Assembly: GCA_965279475.1 (NCBI GenBank)
Contig: CBDIIA010000003.1
Coordinates: forward strand, 124,001-188,000
From: Pseudorhodoferax sp965279475
Lineage (GTDB): Bacteria > Pseudomonadota > Gammaproteobacteria > Burkholderiales > Burkholderiaceae_C
Direction of reading: 5' to 3'
DNA length: 64,000 nt
The position numbers and the translations under genes are program-made. The notes under the pieces were generated by a model. It did not search any database, was not told the origin of the DNA, and worked only from the letters and a program-made list of their open reading frames with translations. Positions 8,701-16,475 of the stretch are shown one piece after another. Every line of letters begins with the position of its first letter. Within the stretch, counting starts at the first letter, position 1.

Positions 8701-9527
8701 AAGGCGGGCCCGAGGATCTGCTGGCCGCACGCACCGACGCACCCAGCATCGCGATGGCGCGCGCGCAGGGCCGGCTGATCCTGGTCGCCGAAGACGACGA
8801 CGTGAACCAGAAGGTGATCCTGCGGCAGATCGAGATGCTGGGTTATGCGGCCGAGATCGCCCACGATGGCGAGGAGGCGCTGCGCCTGTGGGAGGCCGGG
8901 CCCTATGCCTTGCTGCTGACCGATCTGCACATGCCGGTGATGGACGGCTACAACCTGGCGGACGCGATCCGGCAGAAGGAAGCGGCGGCAGACGGTGGGC
9001 CGCCCCGGCGCATGCCGATCCTGGCGTTGACGGCCAACGCGCTGCGTGGCGAAGCCATCCGCGCCCAGGCCGCGGGCATGGACGAGTACCTGACCAAGCC
9101 GCTGCAGCTGCACCTGCTGCAGGCAGCCCTGACCAAGTGGTTGCCGCTCGACCCCGGCGCCGCCGCATTGGACCCTGCGGCCCATGCAGCCCACCTGGCA
9201 CCGCTGCCCGCCGTCGACGTGGCCGTGCTCGAACGCCTGGTCGGCGGCGATGCCGAGGTCGTGCGCGAACTGCTGAGCGCCTATCTGGCGTCGGCACACC
9301 GCCAGGCCGCGGAGCTGCGCGCCGCCAATGCCGCCGACGATGTGCGGCAGATCGGCGCCATCGCGCACCGGCTCAAGTCGTCGTCGCGCGCGGTCGGTGC
9401 GGCGGCGCTGGGCGACCTGTGCGCCGAACTGGAAAACGCCTGCCACAGCGGCGCGCGCGACGCGATCGTGGACGGTGTGGCGGCGTTCGAGGCGGCATTG
9501 CGGGCCGTCGATGCCCAGGTGGCATGA
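5787..9527 (+). CDS. membrane hybrid histidine kinase with CHASE3-like, PAS, receiver and HPt domains
   Basis: The 1246-residue protein begins with several hydrophobic segments (about residues 10-200). A CHASE3-like helical sensor (about 240-390) is flanked by membrane helices, and a PAS domain follows (about 455-575). HisKA has MSHEIRTPMN with phosphoacceptor His612. HATPase_c has TDNGIGMA and GTGLGLTICKRL. A region at about 850-960 resembles a receiver that has lost its phosphoacceptor. A true receiver has Asp1046 in LLLTDLHMPVMDG, and a C-terminal HPt has His1194 in AHRLKSSSRAVGA. All four phosphorelay steps are thus in one protein. Its start lies inside the upstream Crp/Fnr gene, and the receiver-EAL gene follows after 30 bp. 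Confidence 0.92.
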   Translation: MHAVTLLSRLPVARLVGALVAGVGALVLLGWAVGLPWLKTILQGAPEMKANTALGLAMAGSALLVSASAERPVRHAVTLWLALLVTALGVATASQDLFGWHLGIDELLFRDPDRVDVALAGRMSLLTACCFTLIGLALALLGSARLRLLVWMLSVVVLFIGATALLAYLWNVYELIAARMLPTVAVHTALCFTLLGIGTLFASRERHVLSEPSLLKRASIEIKVAGGFAVVILLLLIGGGVTYRASVDSAKSAQRVSHIQEVRARLAQRYATMSEAESAVVVFLLNGTSGQQEAFHRYTANARRHAQAYAALVEDDPGSPAMRRRLDSLEAERLAMLERIMGAGGPRGPGAVATAIASPEATATMDALRDLTGDLDDTQAAFLLAGEALAGLDRQRALLFLYLTLAGAAGVFMALAHTIRREMLARSRADESVRELNADLERRVAERTALLQQSSQLYRHTLDNMLEGCQVIDFDLRYRYVNAAAARQNRISEQTLVGRTLSEAHPGIEASEIYRIVTRCMEDRVPQHREHEYVHPDGVHAWFQISVMPAPDGVSLFSVDITERKSAEAEILAINAGLELRVAARTSELVLAREAAEAANRAKSAFLATMSHEIRTPMNGVVGMVEVLFHSGLPDDQADAVRTIRASAFSLLRVIDDILDFSKIEAGRLDMERVPVPLQALVESVCEALLPMAADNHVELGLFVSPGLPAQLWSDPTRLRQVLFNLAGNAIKFSVGEPHRHGQVAIRVESHAGDAGTMPELVMRFTDNGIGMAPETLGRLFAPFTQAETSTTRRFGGTGLGLTICKRLVTLMGGTVQVDSVLGKGTTFTVRLPLHAVPGAVAPPMPDLDRVDCVVIGADATAQDLRVYLEHAGATVHPADDLAAAVLRAGELVRPVIVQNICRDKIAIGALREAFAATPHVHHVLIERGLRRGARIAAPDVVAVDGDCLRRSALLRAVAVAAGRQSPDVFREGGPEDLLAARTDAPSIAMARAQGRLILVAEDDDVNQKVILRQIEMLGYAAEIAHDGEEALRLWEAGPYALLLTDLHMPVMDGYNLADAIRQKEAAADGGPPRRMPILALTANALRGEAIRAQAAGMDEYLTKPLQLHLLQAALTKWLPLDPGAAALDPAAHAAHLAPLPAVDVAVLERLVGGDAEVVRELLSAYLASAHRQAAELRAANAADDVRQIGAIAHRLKSSSRAVGAAALGDLCAELENACHSGARDAIVDGVAAFEAALRAVDAQVA

Positions 9528-9557
9528 CGCGGGGGCCGCGTGACTTTCGGAGTAGCG

Positions 9558-10760
9558 ATGAAAACATTGTTGGTCGACGACGATCCCTTTGCGTTGCAGT
9601 TGCTGTCGCTGCAACTGGAGGAGCTGGGCTGCGTGGACCTCACGCTGTGCGAACGCGCGCACGACGCGCTGGAACTGCTGTGCGTCCAGGGGCATGCGGT
9701 CGAACTCGTGTTCTGCGATCTGCAGATGCCCGAGATCGACGGTGTGGAGTTCGTGCGTCATCTGGCCCGCATCGACTACCGTGGCGGCCTGGTGCTCATC
9801 AGCGGCGAAGACGCGCGCATCCTGCAGACCGTGCAGCGGCTGGCGCAGGCCCACGGCATCTTCATGCTGGGGGCGGTGTCCAAGCCGGTGGCGCTTGAAC
9901 AGTTGCAGCGCATGCTGGTCGCCAATGCGTCGCGCACCTGCGGGGGATCGAACTCGCTGTTCCAGCCGCACACACCGGACGAGTTGCGGCACGCGATCGC
10001 GTCGGGTGAACTGCTGAACCACTACCAGCCCAAGGTCGACCTGCGCACCGGCGCGCTGGTCGGCGTCGAGACCCTGGTGCGCTGGCGCCATCCGCGTGAC
10101 GGACTGGTCTGCCCGGACGAGTTCATCGCGCTGGCCGAGAGCAGTGGCCAGATCGACGCGCTGACCTATGCCGTGGTCGAGGGCGCGTTGCGCCAGACGC
10201 GCACGTGGCAGGACGCAGGCCTGGCGTTGCACGTGGCGGTCAATGTGTCGATGGACAACCTGGCCGCGCTCGATTTCCCCGACACCGTGGCCCGGTTGGC
10301 GGCCGACGCGGGCGTGTCGCTGCAGGCGCTGGTCATGGAGGTGACCGAGAGCCGCCTGATGCAGGATCTGCGCGGGCCGCTGGATGTGCTGACCCGGCTG
10401 CGGCTCAAGCGCATCGGCCTGTCGATCGACGACTTCGGCACCGGCCATTCGTCGCTGGTGCAGTTGCGCGACATCCCGTTCGACGAACTCAAGCTCGACC
10501 GCAGCTTCGTCACGGGTGCGGCGGACAACCGCGCGCTGGGCGCGATCGTCGAGGGAACGCTGGCGATGGCGCGCCAGCTGGGCATCCGGTCGGTGGCCGA
10601 AGGCGTGGAGACGCGCAGCGACTGGGACTTCATGCGCGGACTGCGCTGCAACATGGCGCAAGGCTATTTCATCGGCCGGCCGATGCCGGCCGAGGCCTTG
10701 CCGGACTGGCACGCCAACTGGGAACTGCGCCGCCGTGAACTGACGGCCGATGCACCGTGA
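9558..10760 (+). CDS. receiver-EAL protein, predicted c-di-GMP phosphodiesterase
   Basis: The ATG at 9558 has CGGAG five bases upstream; a GTG at 9540 is less likely. Of 400 residues, 1-125 form a receiver (LLVDDD, phosphoacceptor Asp54 in VFCDLQMPEIDG, Lys in VSKPV). Residues 140-385 form an EAL domain with ETLVRWRHP at the signature site, NVSMDN, EVTESR, SIDDFGTGHSS, KLDRSFV and AEGVETR. The metal- and substrate-binding acidic residues appear intact, so c-di-GMP hydrolysis is predicted, gated by phosphorylation. By position the hybrid kinase upstream is the likely donor. This makes c-di-GMP lowering the probable output of the cluster. Confidence 0.9.
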   Translation: MKTLLVDDDPFALQLLSLQLEELGCVDLTLCERAHDALELLCVQGHAVELVFCDLQMPEIDGVEFVRHLARIDYRGGLVLISGEDARILQTVQRLAQAHGIFMLGAVSKPVALEQLQRMLVANASRTCGGSNSLFQPHTPDELRHAIASGELLNHYQPKVDLRTGALVGVETLVRWRHPRDGLVCPDEFIALAESSGQIDALTYAVVEGALRQTRTWQDAGLALHVAVNVSMDNLAALDFPDTVARLAADAGVSLQALVMEVTESRLMQDLRGPLDVLTRLRLKRIGLSIDDFGTGHSSLVQLRDIPFDELKLDRSFVTGAADNRALGAIVEGTLAMARQLGIRSVAEGVETRSDWDFMRGLRCNMAQGYFIGRPMPAEALPDWHANWELRRRELTADAP

Positions 10761-10855
10761 CGGCGGCGCCGCAGATCCTCATCCTTGTGCGCAAGCTGCT
10801 GGCCAAGATCGAACGTTGCCTGCAGCGTGCGACACCCGGCGGCGCCGGCCTCTAG
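10757..10855 (+). CDS. possible 32-residue small ORF coupled to the EAL gene
   Basis: A GTG at 10757 overlaps the TGA of the receiver-EAL gene (GTGA) and opens a 32-codon frame ending at TAG 10853-10855. Its middle, ILVRKLLAKIERCLQRA, would be amphipathic and basic. No good ribosome-binding site is visible apart from coupling. It could be a genuine small protein, the remnant of a lost downstream gene, or chance; only weak support exists. Confidence 0.2.
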   Translation: MTAAPQILILVRKLLAKIERCLQRATPGGAGL

Positions 10856-13800
10856 CGGGTTGATCCCAGGCGCCGGACACCCAGCAGCGCGGCCAGCGCG
10901 GACAGCAACAGCAGCGCCCATTCGTTCAACGTCGGGATCGACTCGGGCGGTGGCCCCGAGGGGGCAGCCTGGATCGCCACGTTGGCCTGGCTGGTGGCGT
11001 CGCCGTCGGAGCGCACCGACCCGCTCGAGCGCAGCTCGGCCACGTTGGGCACGGTCTGGAACCCGGGCGGAACGACGGCCGTGTAGCTGATGCGCAGGCC
11101 GCTGTTGGCGGGCAGGCTGGCGATGGTGGCGGTGAGGCCGGCCGACGTGTTCGTGAAGGCCGGGCAGGCCACGGCCACAGGTGCCGGGCTGGGGGCGAGG
11201 ATGCCATCGCCTGCCGTCAGCGCACGGCAGCTGAGGTTGCCGTAGCCGGCCGGGTTGGCACTGGCGAAGCCGGCGGGCATTGCGTCGCGGAACAGCACGT
11301 TGCTGGCCGGACTGGTGCTCGCGTTGCGCAAGCTCACGGTGTAGGTGACGACGGTGCCCGCCTGGGCGGCCTGCGGGGTGACGACCTTCGACACCGCAAG
11401 CGCTGCGCCGGGCGAAGGGTCGATTCCGGCGCCCGAGATCACGGTGCTGAACGGAATCGGGTTGGCCGCGTCTGCGCGGGCGATGGCCGTGTTGTAAGCG
11501 CTGGTCACGCTGTCGGGGTACCGCACGGTCACGAGGAAGGTCACGCTGGAGCCGACGGGCATCGTCGCCGAGCCCGGGGTGCCCCAGCTGAAGTCGAAAT
11601 CGATGGTGTCGGTTTCGCTGTTGAAGACCGCGTCTGCCATCGTCAGCGGCGAAGTGGTGGCGCCGTTGTCGCGGTACTTGGTGCCCTGCAGCGGCGTGAA
11701 ACCAGGGCAGGCGGCGCCGCCAGTGGTGGCGGTGCACGCCATCGTGGCGCTCCCGTGCGGCGTCAGCCAGTCGCGCAGGTTGGGCATGTCTAGCACGCTG
11801 GTGCCCGAATTGGTCAGCACGATCTGGTAGCGCCCAACGCCGTCGGCGGGCATCGTGGTGTCCAGCGCGGTCTTCTGCACGGTAAGGCTGCCCACGCAGT
11901 TAGGTATCGCCACCATGTCGAAGTCCACCGAGGCGATGTCGTTGGCCGTGTTGCGGTCGGCACCCAGCGGGTCGGGCCGTCCTGTGGCCCGGATCGTGTT
12001 GCGCGGATAGGAGCGTACGGGGCCGTTGGCGCAGGTCGGGGACACGGACCTGATCGGAGGCACGCGGTAGGTGGCGACGAACTCCAGCTCGCCGTTGACC
12101 GGGAATACCGGTTTGCCGGTGCTCCAGTTGGCCGTCCAGCCCGATGAGTAGAAGAAGCCGCCACCGCCGCCGCTCGAAGAGCCGCCCACGATCGAATCCG
12201 GGCACACGGCGCCGCCGGACGCGGTGCAGCGTACGCCGGTGTTGTAGGGTGTGACCAACGAGTCGGCTATGCTGAGGTTCAGCGGGGTGGACAGGCCGGG
12301 CGGGTCGGCCGGGTTGCCCGTGAAGAAGATGCGGCTGGCGAACGAGCCGCTGCCATCGAACTGGACGCCGCTTGGAGCCGGGGCCATGCCGCTGCCGCCC
12401 GTTCGCGCAGGATTGAGGTAGTAACTCAGGTCGTCCCTGATGGTGTAGTCGACCAGCGGATCGCTGGGTGCGAGCAGCTTCACCTTGTGGCGGAAGTAGA
12501 TGAACTGGCCCGGCGCGACCACGGTGATCGGCACCGTGGCCGCGTAGTCCGAGAACGGCCCCGACTTCTCGGTGCTCAGGTCGTAGCTGAGGCCGCACGG
12601 CACGCCGATGTTGGCCTGGGTCTGGGTCTGGTAGGCGTTGTTGCCCTGCGTGGGCGTCCCGGTGACGAAGGAGGGGTTGGCCGCGGGGTTGAAGTTCGTG
12701 TCCGAATAATCGGCCCCCGGTCGGATCGTGGCCTGCGCACGCAGCACCTGCGGCTGGCACAGCTGGGTGCTGTTGCCGCCCGAGGTTCCACTGAAGGTGA
12801 TCTGCAACTGGCTGTTGGTCGGCATGCTGGGGGCGATCGCCGTGACCGCGCTGCCATTGGCCACTGTGTAGGCGGCCGGGCAGACCGCGCCGCCCGAGGC
12901 CACGCAGCTGGCGGTGGCCTGCATCACCACGCCTCCGGTCGGCCACACCGCGTAGAAGTTCAGCGGCACGTTGGTGGCCGCGTCCGGCGATGCGACCGAG
13001 TTGCTGTAGGTGACGGTGTAGCTGAAGGGTGCGTTCGGGCCGATCGGCGCGACGGCGGGGCTCTGCACGATGCTGTTGACCTGCAGATCGCCCGTGTGGC
13101 AGGCGAAGGTGCCGACGGTGGTGGTCTGCAGGTCCGAGTCGTCCGCCGGGTTGCCAACGGATTCGTCGATGCCGCCATAGTCACTGAGCGCGACGAGGGA
13201 CGAGCGCAGCGTGAGCGACCGGTTGTGGCCGTTGCCGCCGGGGCTGTCGCTGCATTGGGTGATGCCGGTGTCGAGCGTGACGCTCAGCGTGACGGTGCTG
13301 CCGGGTGGCATGCCCAGCGCGCCGACGTATTGGGGATTGGCCGTGCCATCGGCGAGCGATGCCGGCTGCGGGTTCTGCAACTGCAGTCCGCTGGTGGTAG
13401 CGAATACATTGCTGCAACTGGCACCGCCCGTGCTGCCGGTGCAAACGATGGACACGAACCGCGTTGCGGCCAAGTAGGGCAGGCTGCTGGCGGTTCCCGT
13501 GCCCTGGCCGAGCGCCACGGCCAGGGCGGTGGCGATGCTGTTGGTCGTGTCCCCCTGGTTGCGCACGACCACCGTGTACGGCACCGCCGTCGAGCCGGGG
13601 GCTGCGACGCTGGCCGGGCCGGCTACCGATGTGCCATAACTCGACACCGGCGCCGGGATGTAGATCCAGGCGTTGCTGGTGTTGGTGTTGCCGCTCAGGT
13701 CGGTATCGCCCGGCCCTGCCGTCACGGAGGCCACCACATTGAGAGGGCCAACGTAGCCGCTGCCCGGGTTGCCTGGCGCGTGTACGGTGAGAGTGAGCGC

Positions 13801-14202
13801 GCTGCCCGACGGCAGCATTGGAATGCTGCCGGTGAGCGTGCTGCTCGTCAGGTTCGACAGGCTGTAGCCGGCCGGGCAGACGGCGCCGCCCGTCGCGACG
13901 CAGGAGACGGTGCTGGCCCAGTTCTGCCCGCTTTGGGCGGTGTTGGGGACGTCGAGCGTGAAGGCGGTGTTGCTGGCCGCGCCCGGCCCGCGGTTGCCGA
14001 CCACCACCGTATGCACTTGTACTTCGTCCGCGGCATAGCTGCCTTTGTCGGAGCGGTTGTCGATGTACAGGTCGACGCTGGCGGCGCGGGCGCCCGTGGT
14101 CATGGTCAGCAGCGTGATGAGCAGCCCCGCACACCAGTGGCGGGGTTTCGCGCGTGGCGCAGGGGTCTGCGGCGTGGCGTACGCCACGAGGTCGAAGGTC
14201 AT
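10852..14202 (-). CDS. large secreted DUF11-repeat surface protein with IPTL-CTERM sorting tail
   Basis: The 1116-residue protein has a signal-like N-terminus with a hydrophobic stretch at about residues 24-38 ending in GARAA. A run of Ig-like DUF11-type repeats follows, recognisable by recurring blocks such as VVVGNRGPGAASN, YTVVVRNQGDT, YQIVLTNSGTSVLD and YTVSLRNASTSPASN. Many pairs of Cys flank GGAxCP. The C-terminus IPTLNEWALLLLSALAALL plus a basic end is a textbook IPTL-CTERM signal, so sorting by an exosortase-type enzyme is expected; none is encoded in the window. The chosen ATG has AGGA upstream. It is last in a minus-strand run of three CTERM genes. The role is probably cell-surface or extracellular matrix. 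Confidence 0.85.
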   Translation of the reverse strand: MTFDLVAYATPQTPAPRAKPRHWCAGLLITLLTMTTGARAASVDLYIDNRSDKGSYAADEVQVHTVVVGNRGPGAASNTAFTLDVPNTAQSGQNWASTVSCVATGGAVCPAGYSLSNLTSSTLTGSIPMLPSGSALTLTVHAPGNPGSGYVGPLNVVASVTAGPGDTDLSGNTNTSNAWIYIPAPVSSYGTSVAGPASVAAPGSTAVPYTVVVRNQGDTTNSIATALAVALGQGTGTASSLPYLAATRFVSIVCTGSTGGASCSNVFATTSGLQLQNPQPASLADGTANPQYVGALGMPPGSTVTLSVTLDTGITQCSDSPGGNGHNRSLTLRSSLVALSDYGGIDESVGNPADDSDLQTTTVGTFACHTGDLQVNSIVQSPAVAPIGPNAPFSYTVTYSNSVASPDAATNVPLNFYAVWPTGGVVMQATASCVASGGAVCPAAYTVANGSAVTAIAPSMPTNSQLQITFSGTSGGNSTQLCQPQVLRAQATIRPGADYSDTNFNPAANPSFVTGTPTQGNNAYQTQTQANIGVPCGLSYDLSTEKSGPFSDYAATVPITVVAPGQFIYFRHKVKLLAPSDPLVDYTIRDDLSYYLNPARTGGSGMAPAPSGVQFDGSGSFASRIFFTGNPADPPGLSTPLNLSIADSLVTPYNTGVRCTASGGAVCPDSIVGGSSSGGGGGFFYSSGWTANWSTGKPVFPVNGELEFVATYRVPPIRSVSPTCANGPVRSYPRNTIRATGRPDPLGADRNTANDIASVDFDMVAIPNCVGSLTVQKTALDTTMPADGVGRYQIVLTNSGTSVLDMPNLRDWLTPHGSATMACTATTGGAACPGFTPLQGTKYRDNGATTSPLTMADAVFNSETDTIDFDFSWGTPGSATMPVGSSVTFLVTVRYPDSVTSAYNTAIARADAANPIPFSTVISGAGIDPSPGAALAVSKVVTPQAAQAGTVVTYTVSLRNASTSPASNVLFRDAMPAGFASANPAGYGNLSCRALTAGDGILAPSPAPVAVACPAFTNTSAGLTATIASLPANSGLRISYTAVVPPGFQTVPNVAELRSSGSVRSDGDATSQANVAIQAAPSGPPPESIPTLNEWALLLLSALAALLGVRRLGSTR

Positions 14203-14279
14203 GGAAGGTTGTCCTGGCGCGTCGGCGTTGCGGGGGGCATCGAAGATGGCCTGATGGCTGGTGCGCAACACGACCAGCG

Positions 14280-15230
14280 TCAACGTGGCGTAGCGCTGCT
14301 GGGTGGCCGGCGTTTGCGCCGGCGCATGCCCGCGCCGGCCAGGCCCATGAGCGCGGACAGTGCGGCCAGCAGGGCGGGCGAAAGCGCGGGAATGGCGGTG
14401 GTGTTGCCGCCGACGATCGTGGGGCCGGTGCCGCAGGCCGCGCCGCCGATGGTCGGGAAGGTGAAGGGGACGGCGACATTGCCGCCCGACAGCATGCCCA
14501 CCATGGCGGAGTAGTCGACGCCATCCAGAAATGAATCCATGGCCACATCGGTGGCGACATACACGCCAAACAGGGCGTTGTTGACGTCTGTGAGGACGGC
14601 CTGTAAATCCGATCCCGGCGGAGGGCTTCCAGTCGGCACGCCGTCGATCACCCCGTCCTGGTTGACATCGCCGGCCCGGGCGGCGAGCCCGAGCCCCAGG
14701 GCCTGGGCATTGCCGCTGTTCACCAAGGTACCCGCGAGTGTGAAATCGACCACAGGCCCCGCCGCGGCGGCCAGGGTTTGGGCCGTTGAGATCAGTGCCG
14801 CGTGGTTGCGGTGGCGGATGCGGATGTTGTAGCTGCCCGGCGCGGCGCTGGAAAAGTTGACTGCGGCACCGCTCACCGGGTCGACCACCGCGCCGCTCGC
14901 CAGCAGCAGCGCAGGGCGGCTCTGCACCGCGTTGCAGGTCGCCGGGCTGCTGCCGCTCATCAGCTCCACGTTGACCCAGTCGACCATGGTGGCGGGAATG
15001 CTGGCCAGCGTGACGGTTCCGCTGTAAGGATCGGTCAGGGGCAACACGCCGGCCGCATTCAGGTCGGTTGTCATCGGCAGGTTGCCGCCGGCAAGGGCCG
15101 CGCCCTGCAGCGCGAATTTGATGTTCACCGTGACCGCGGCCTGCGCGGCGGCACCGGCGACGGTCAGGGCCAGGGCCGTGAGCGCGGAGCGGACACGTGG
15201 CGACCGGCGCTGGAGGGTGGCTGCGGGCAT
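14280..15230 (-). CDS. secreted dockerin-like protein with IPTL-type tail (paralog B)
   Basis: The ATG at 15230 follows AAGGA. The 316-residue protein has a signal peptide ending near AAAQAA. A conserved extracellular module follows with DPYSG, IPATMVDWVNVEL, RPALLLASGAVVD and RIRHRNHAAL. Two EF-hand/dockerin-like loops come next (GDVNQDGVID and TDVAMDSFLD). The tail TAIPALSPALLAALSALMG plus MRRRKRR resembles IPTL-CTERM with Ala in place of Thr. The VDWV / RHRNH pattern also occurs in secreted proteins of other phyla that use different sorting tails (recalled, not searched). It is the downstream member of a tandem pair with 15284-16237. Confidence 0.8.
   Translation of the reverse strand: MPAATLQRRSPRVRSALTALALTVAGAAAQAAVTVNIKFALQGAALAGGNLPMTTDLNAAGVLPLTDPYSGTVTLASIPATMVDWVNVELMSGSSPATCNAVQSRPALLLASGAVVDPVSGAAVNFSSAAPGSYNIRIRHRNHAALISTAQTLAAAAGPVVDFTLAGTLVNSGNAQALGLGLAARAGDVNQDGVIDGVPTGSPPPGSDLQAVLTDVNNALFGVYVATDVAMDSFLDGVDYSAMVGMLSGGNVAVPFTFPTIGGAACGTGPTIVGGNTTAIPALSPALLAALSALMGLAGAGMRRRKRRPPSSATPR
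14741..15014. repeat. near-identical block, copy 1 (paralog B)
   Basis: This 274-bp block aligns without gaps to 15751-16024, offset by 1010 bp. I count three single-base differences, all in synonymous positions on the coding minus strand. Flanking parts of the two genes are clearly more divergent, which points to recent gene conversion or strong constraint within the block. Confidence 0.9.
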
Positions 15231-15283
15231 GGAGGTTCCTTGGGGGTTGAAACGCTGACGGGAGGGCGGACCGCGTGCCCGTG

Positions 15284-16237
15284 CTAGCTTGGTGTGGACC
15301 GGCCTTGTGGTTGGCGCCTGCGCCACCGCATCCCCGCACCGGCCAGGCCCATGAGCGCGGACAACGCGACCAGCAGGGCGGGTGAGAGCGCGGGAATGGC
15401 GGTGGTGTTGCCGGCGACAACCGGTACGCCGGTACCGCAGGCCGCGCCGCCCAAGGTAGGGTAGGTGAAAGGAACGGCGACATTGCCGCCGGCCAGCGCG
15501 ACCTGCATGACCGTTTCGTCGGAGTTGTCTACGGCCGAATCCATGTAGATGTCGGTGGCGAGGTAAGCGCCGAACACAAGCGCTGTGGCGTCTGCGTGAA
15601 CGGCGATGTAGTCCGATCCCGCGGGCGGGCTGCCGAGCGGCACGCCATCGATCACGCCGTCCTGGTTGATGTCGCCGGACCGGGCGGCCAGTTGCCCCCC
15701 GATCGCGAGGGTCATGGCGTTGCCGCTGTTTACCAGCGTGCCCGCGAGCGTGAAATCGACCACAGGCCCCGCCGCGGCGGCCAGGGTTTGGGCCGTTGAG
15801 ATCAATGCCGCGTGGTTGCGGTGGCGGATGCGGATGTTGTAGCTGCCCGGCGCGGCGCTGGAAAAGTTGACTGCGGCACCGCTCACCGGGTCGACCACCG
15901 CGCCGCTCGCCAGCAGCAGCGCGGGGCGGCTCTGCACCGCGTTGCAGGTCGCCGGGCTGCTGCCGCTCATCAGTTCCACGTTGACCCAGTCGACCATGGT
16001 GGCGGGAATGCTGGCCAGCGTGACCGTTGCGCCGTAAGGATCGGTCAAGGGCAACACGCCGTTCGTGTTCAGGTCCGTCGCCATCGGCAGATTGCCGCCT
16101 TGGGCCGCGCCCTGCAGCGCAAACTTGATGTTCACCGCGACCGCCGCGTGCGACGCGCAAGCTGCAGCGATCAATGCAACGCCCAACAGCACCGCACGAA
16201 CGTGTGGGTGCTGGCAAGAGAGAGTCATGAAATGCAT
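15284..16237 (-). CDS. secreted dockerin-like protein with IPTL-type tail (paralog A)
   Basis: The start at 16237 is supported by AAGGA seven bases upstream; a longer frame to 16324 has no such support. The 317-residue protein has a signal peptide (VLLGVALIAAACASHAA), the VDWVNVEL and RHRNHAAL modules, EF-hand-like loops GDINQDGVID and TDIYMDSAVD, and a C-terminal tail AIPALSPALLVALSALMG with a basic end. Its core from TLASIP to SGNA is identical in residues to that of paralog B, while the N- and C-terminal parts differ. It is the first gene of the three-gene CTERM run. Calcium binding and surface exposure are inferences from the motifs. Confidence 0.8.
   Translation of the reverse strand: MHFMTLSCQHPHVRAVLLGVALIAAACASHAAVAVNIKFALQGAAQGGNLPMATDLNTNGVLPLTDPYGATVTLASIPATMVDWVNVELMSGSSPATCNAVQSRPALLLASGAVVDPVSGAAVNFSSAAPGSYNIRIRHRNHAALISTAQTLAAAAGPVVDFTLAGTLVNSGNAMTLAIGGQLAARSGDINQDGVIDGVPLGSPPAGSDYIAVHADATALVFGAYLATDIYMDSAVDNSDETVMQVALAGGNVAVPFTYPTLGGAACGTGVPVVAGNTTAIPALSPALLVALSALMGLAGAGMRWRRRQPQGRSTPS
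15751..16024. repeat. near-identical block, copy 2 (paralog A)
   Basis: This is the partner of the block at 14741-15014. It encodes the VDWV to RHRNH section of paralog A. Confidence 0.9.
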
Positions 16238-16320
16238 GGCGGTTTCCTTGGGATGAAGAGGCGTCCACGTTCCGGTGAAGCCCAGCTTTGCGGTCAGCTT
16301 ATCAGTTGTGTCATCTTGTA

Positions 16321-16335
16321 TCAAATATTATTTGA
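16321..16335. promoter_or_regulatory. AT-rich palindrome between CTERM operon and gnd
   Basis: TCAAATATTATTTGA is a perfect palindrome (7-bp arms, one-base centre) in an AT-rich patch inside an otherwise GC-rich 238-bp divergent region. It lies 84 bp from the paralog A start and about 140 bp before gnd. It may be an operator or part of a promoter; no regulator is assigned. Confidence 0.4.
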
Positions 16336-16475
16336 AGAGGTCGTATGAGTGCAAGTTGCCGCGCTGCGCGGCAGAAACCGTCGATCGCGCTACATTCATC
16401 GCTGCTGTCGACGCGGCGTACAGCCGATCGCTGCGATCGAGACCCGCCGAAGGCGCAACGCAACAGGACACACGA

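Noticed and set aside
6651..10712. 1353-residue minus-strand reading frame
   Set aside because: It is antisense to the hybrid kinase and EAL genes, with low-complexity Arg/Gln/Ala-rich sequence and no domain. It is a shadow produced by high GC.
14280..16268. 662-residue frame joining paralog B to upstream sequence
   Set aside because: The upstream part is an out-of-frame read of paralog A. The real start at 15230 has a ribosome-binding site and a signal peptide.
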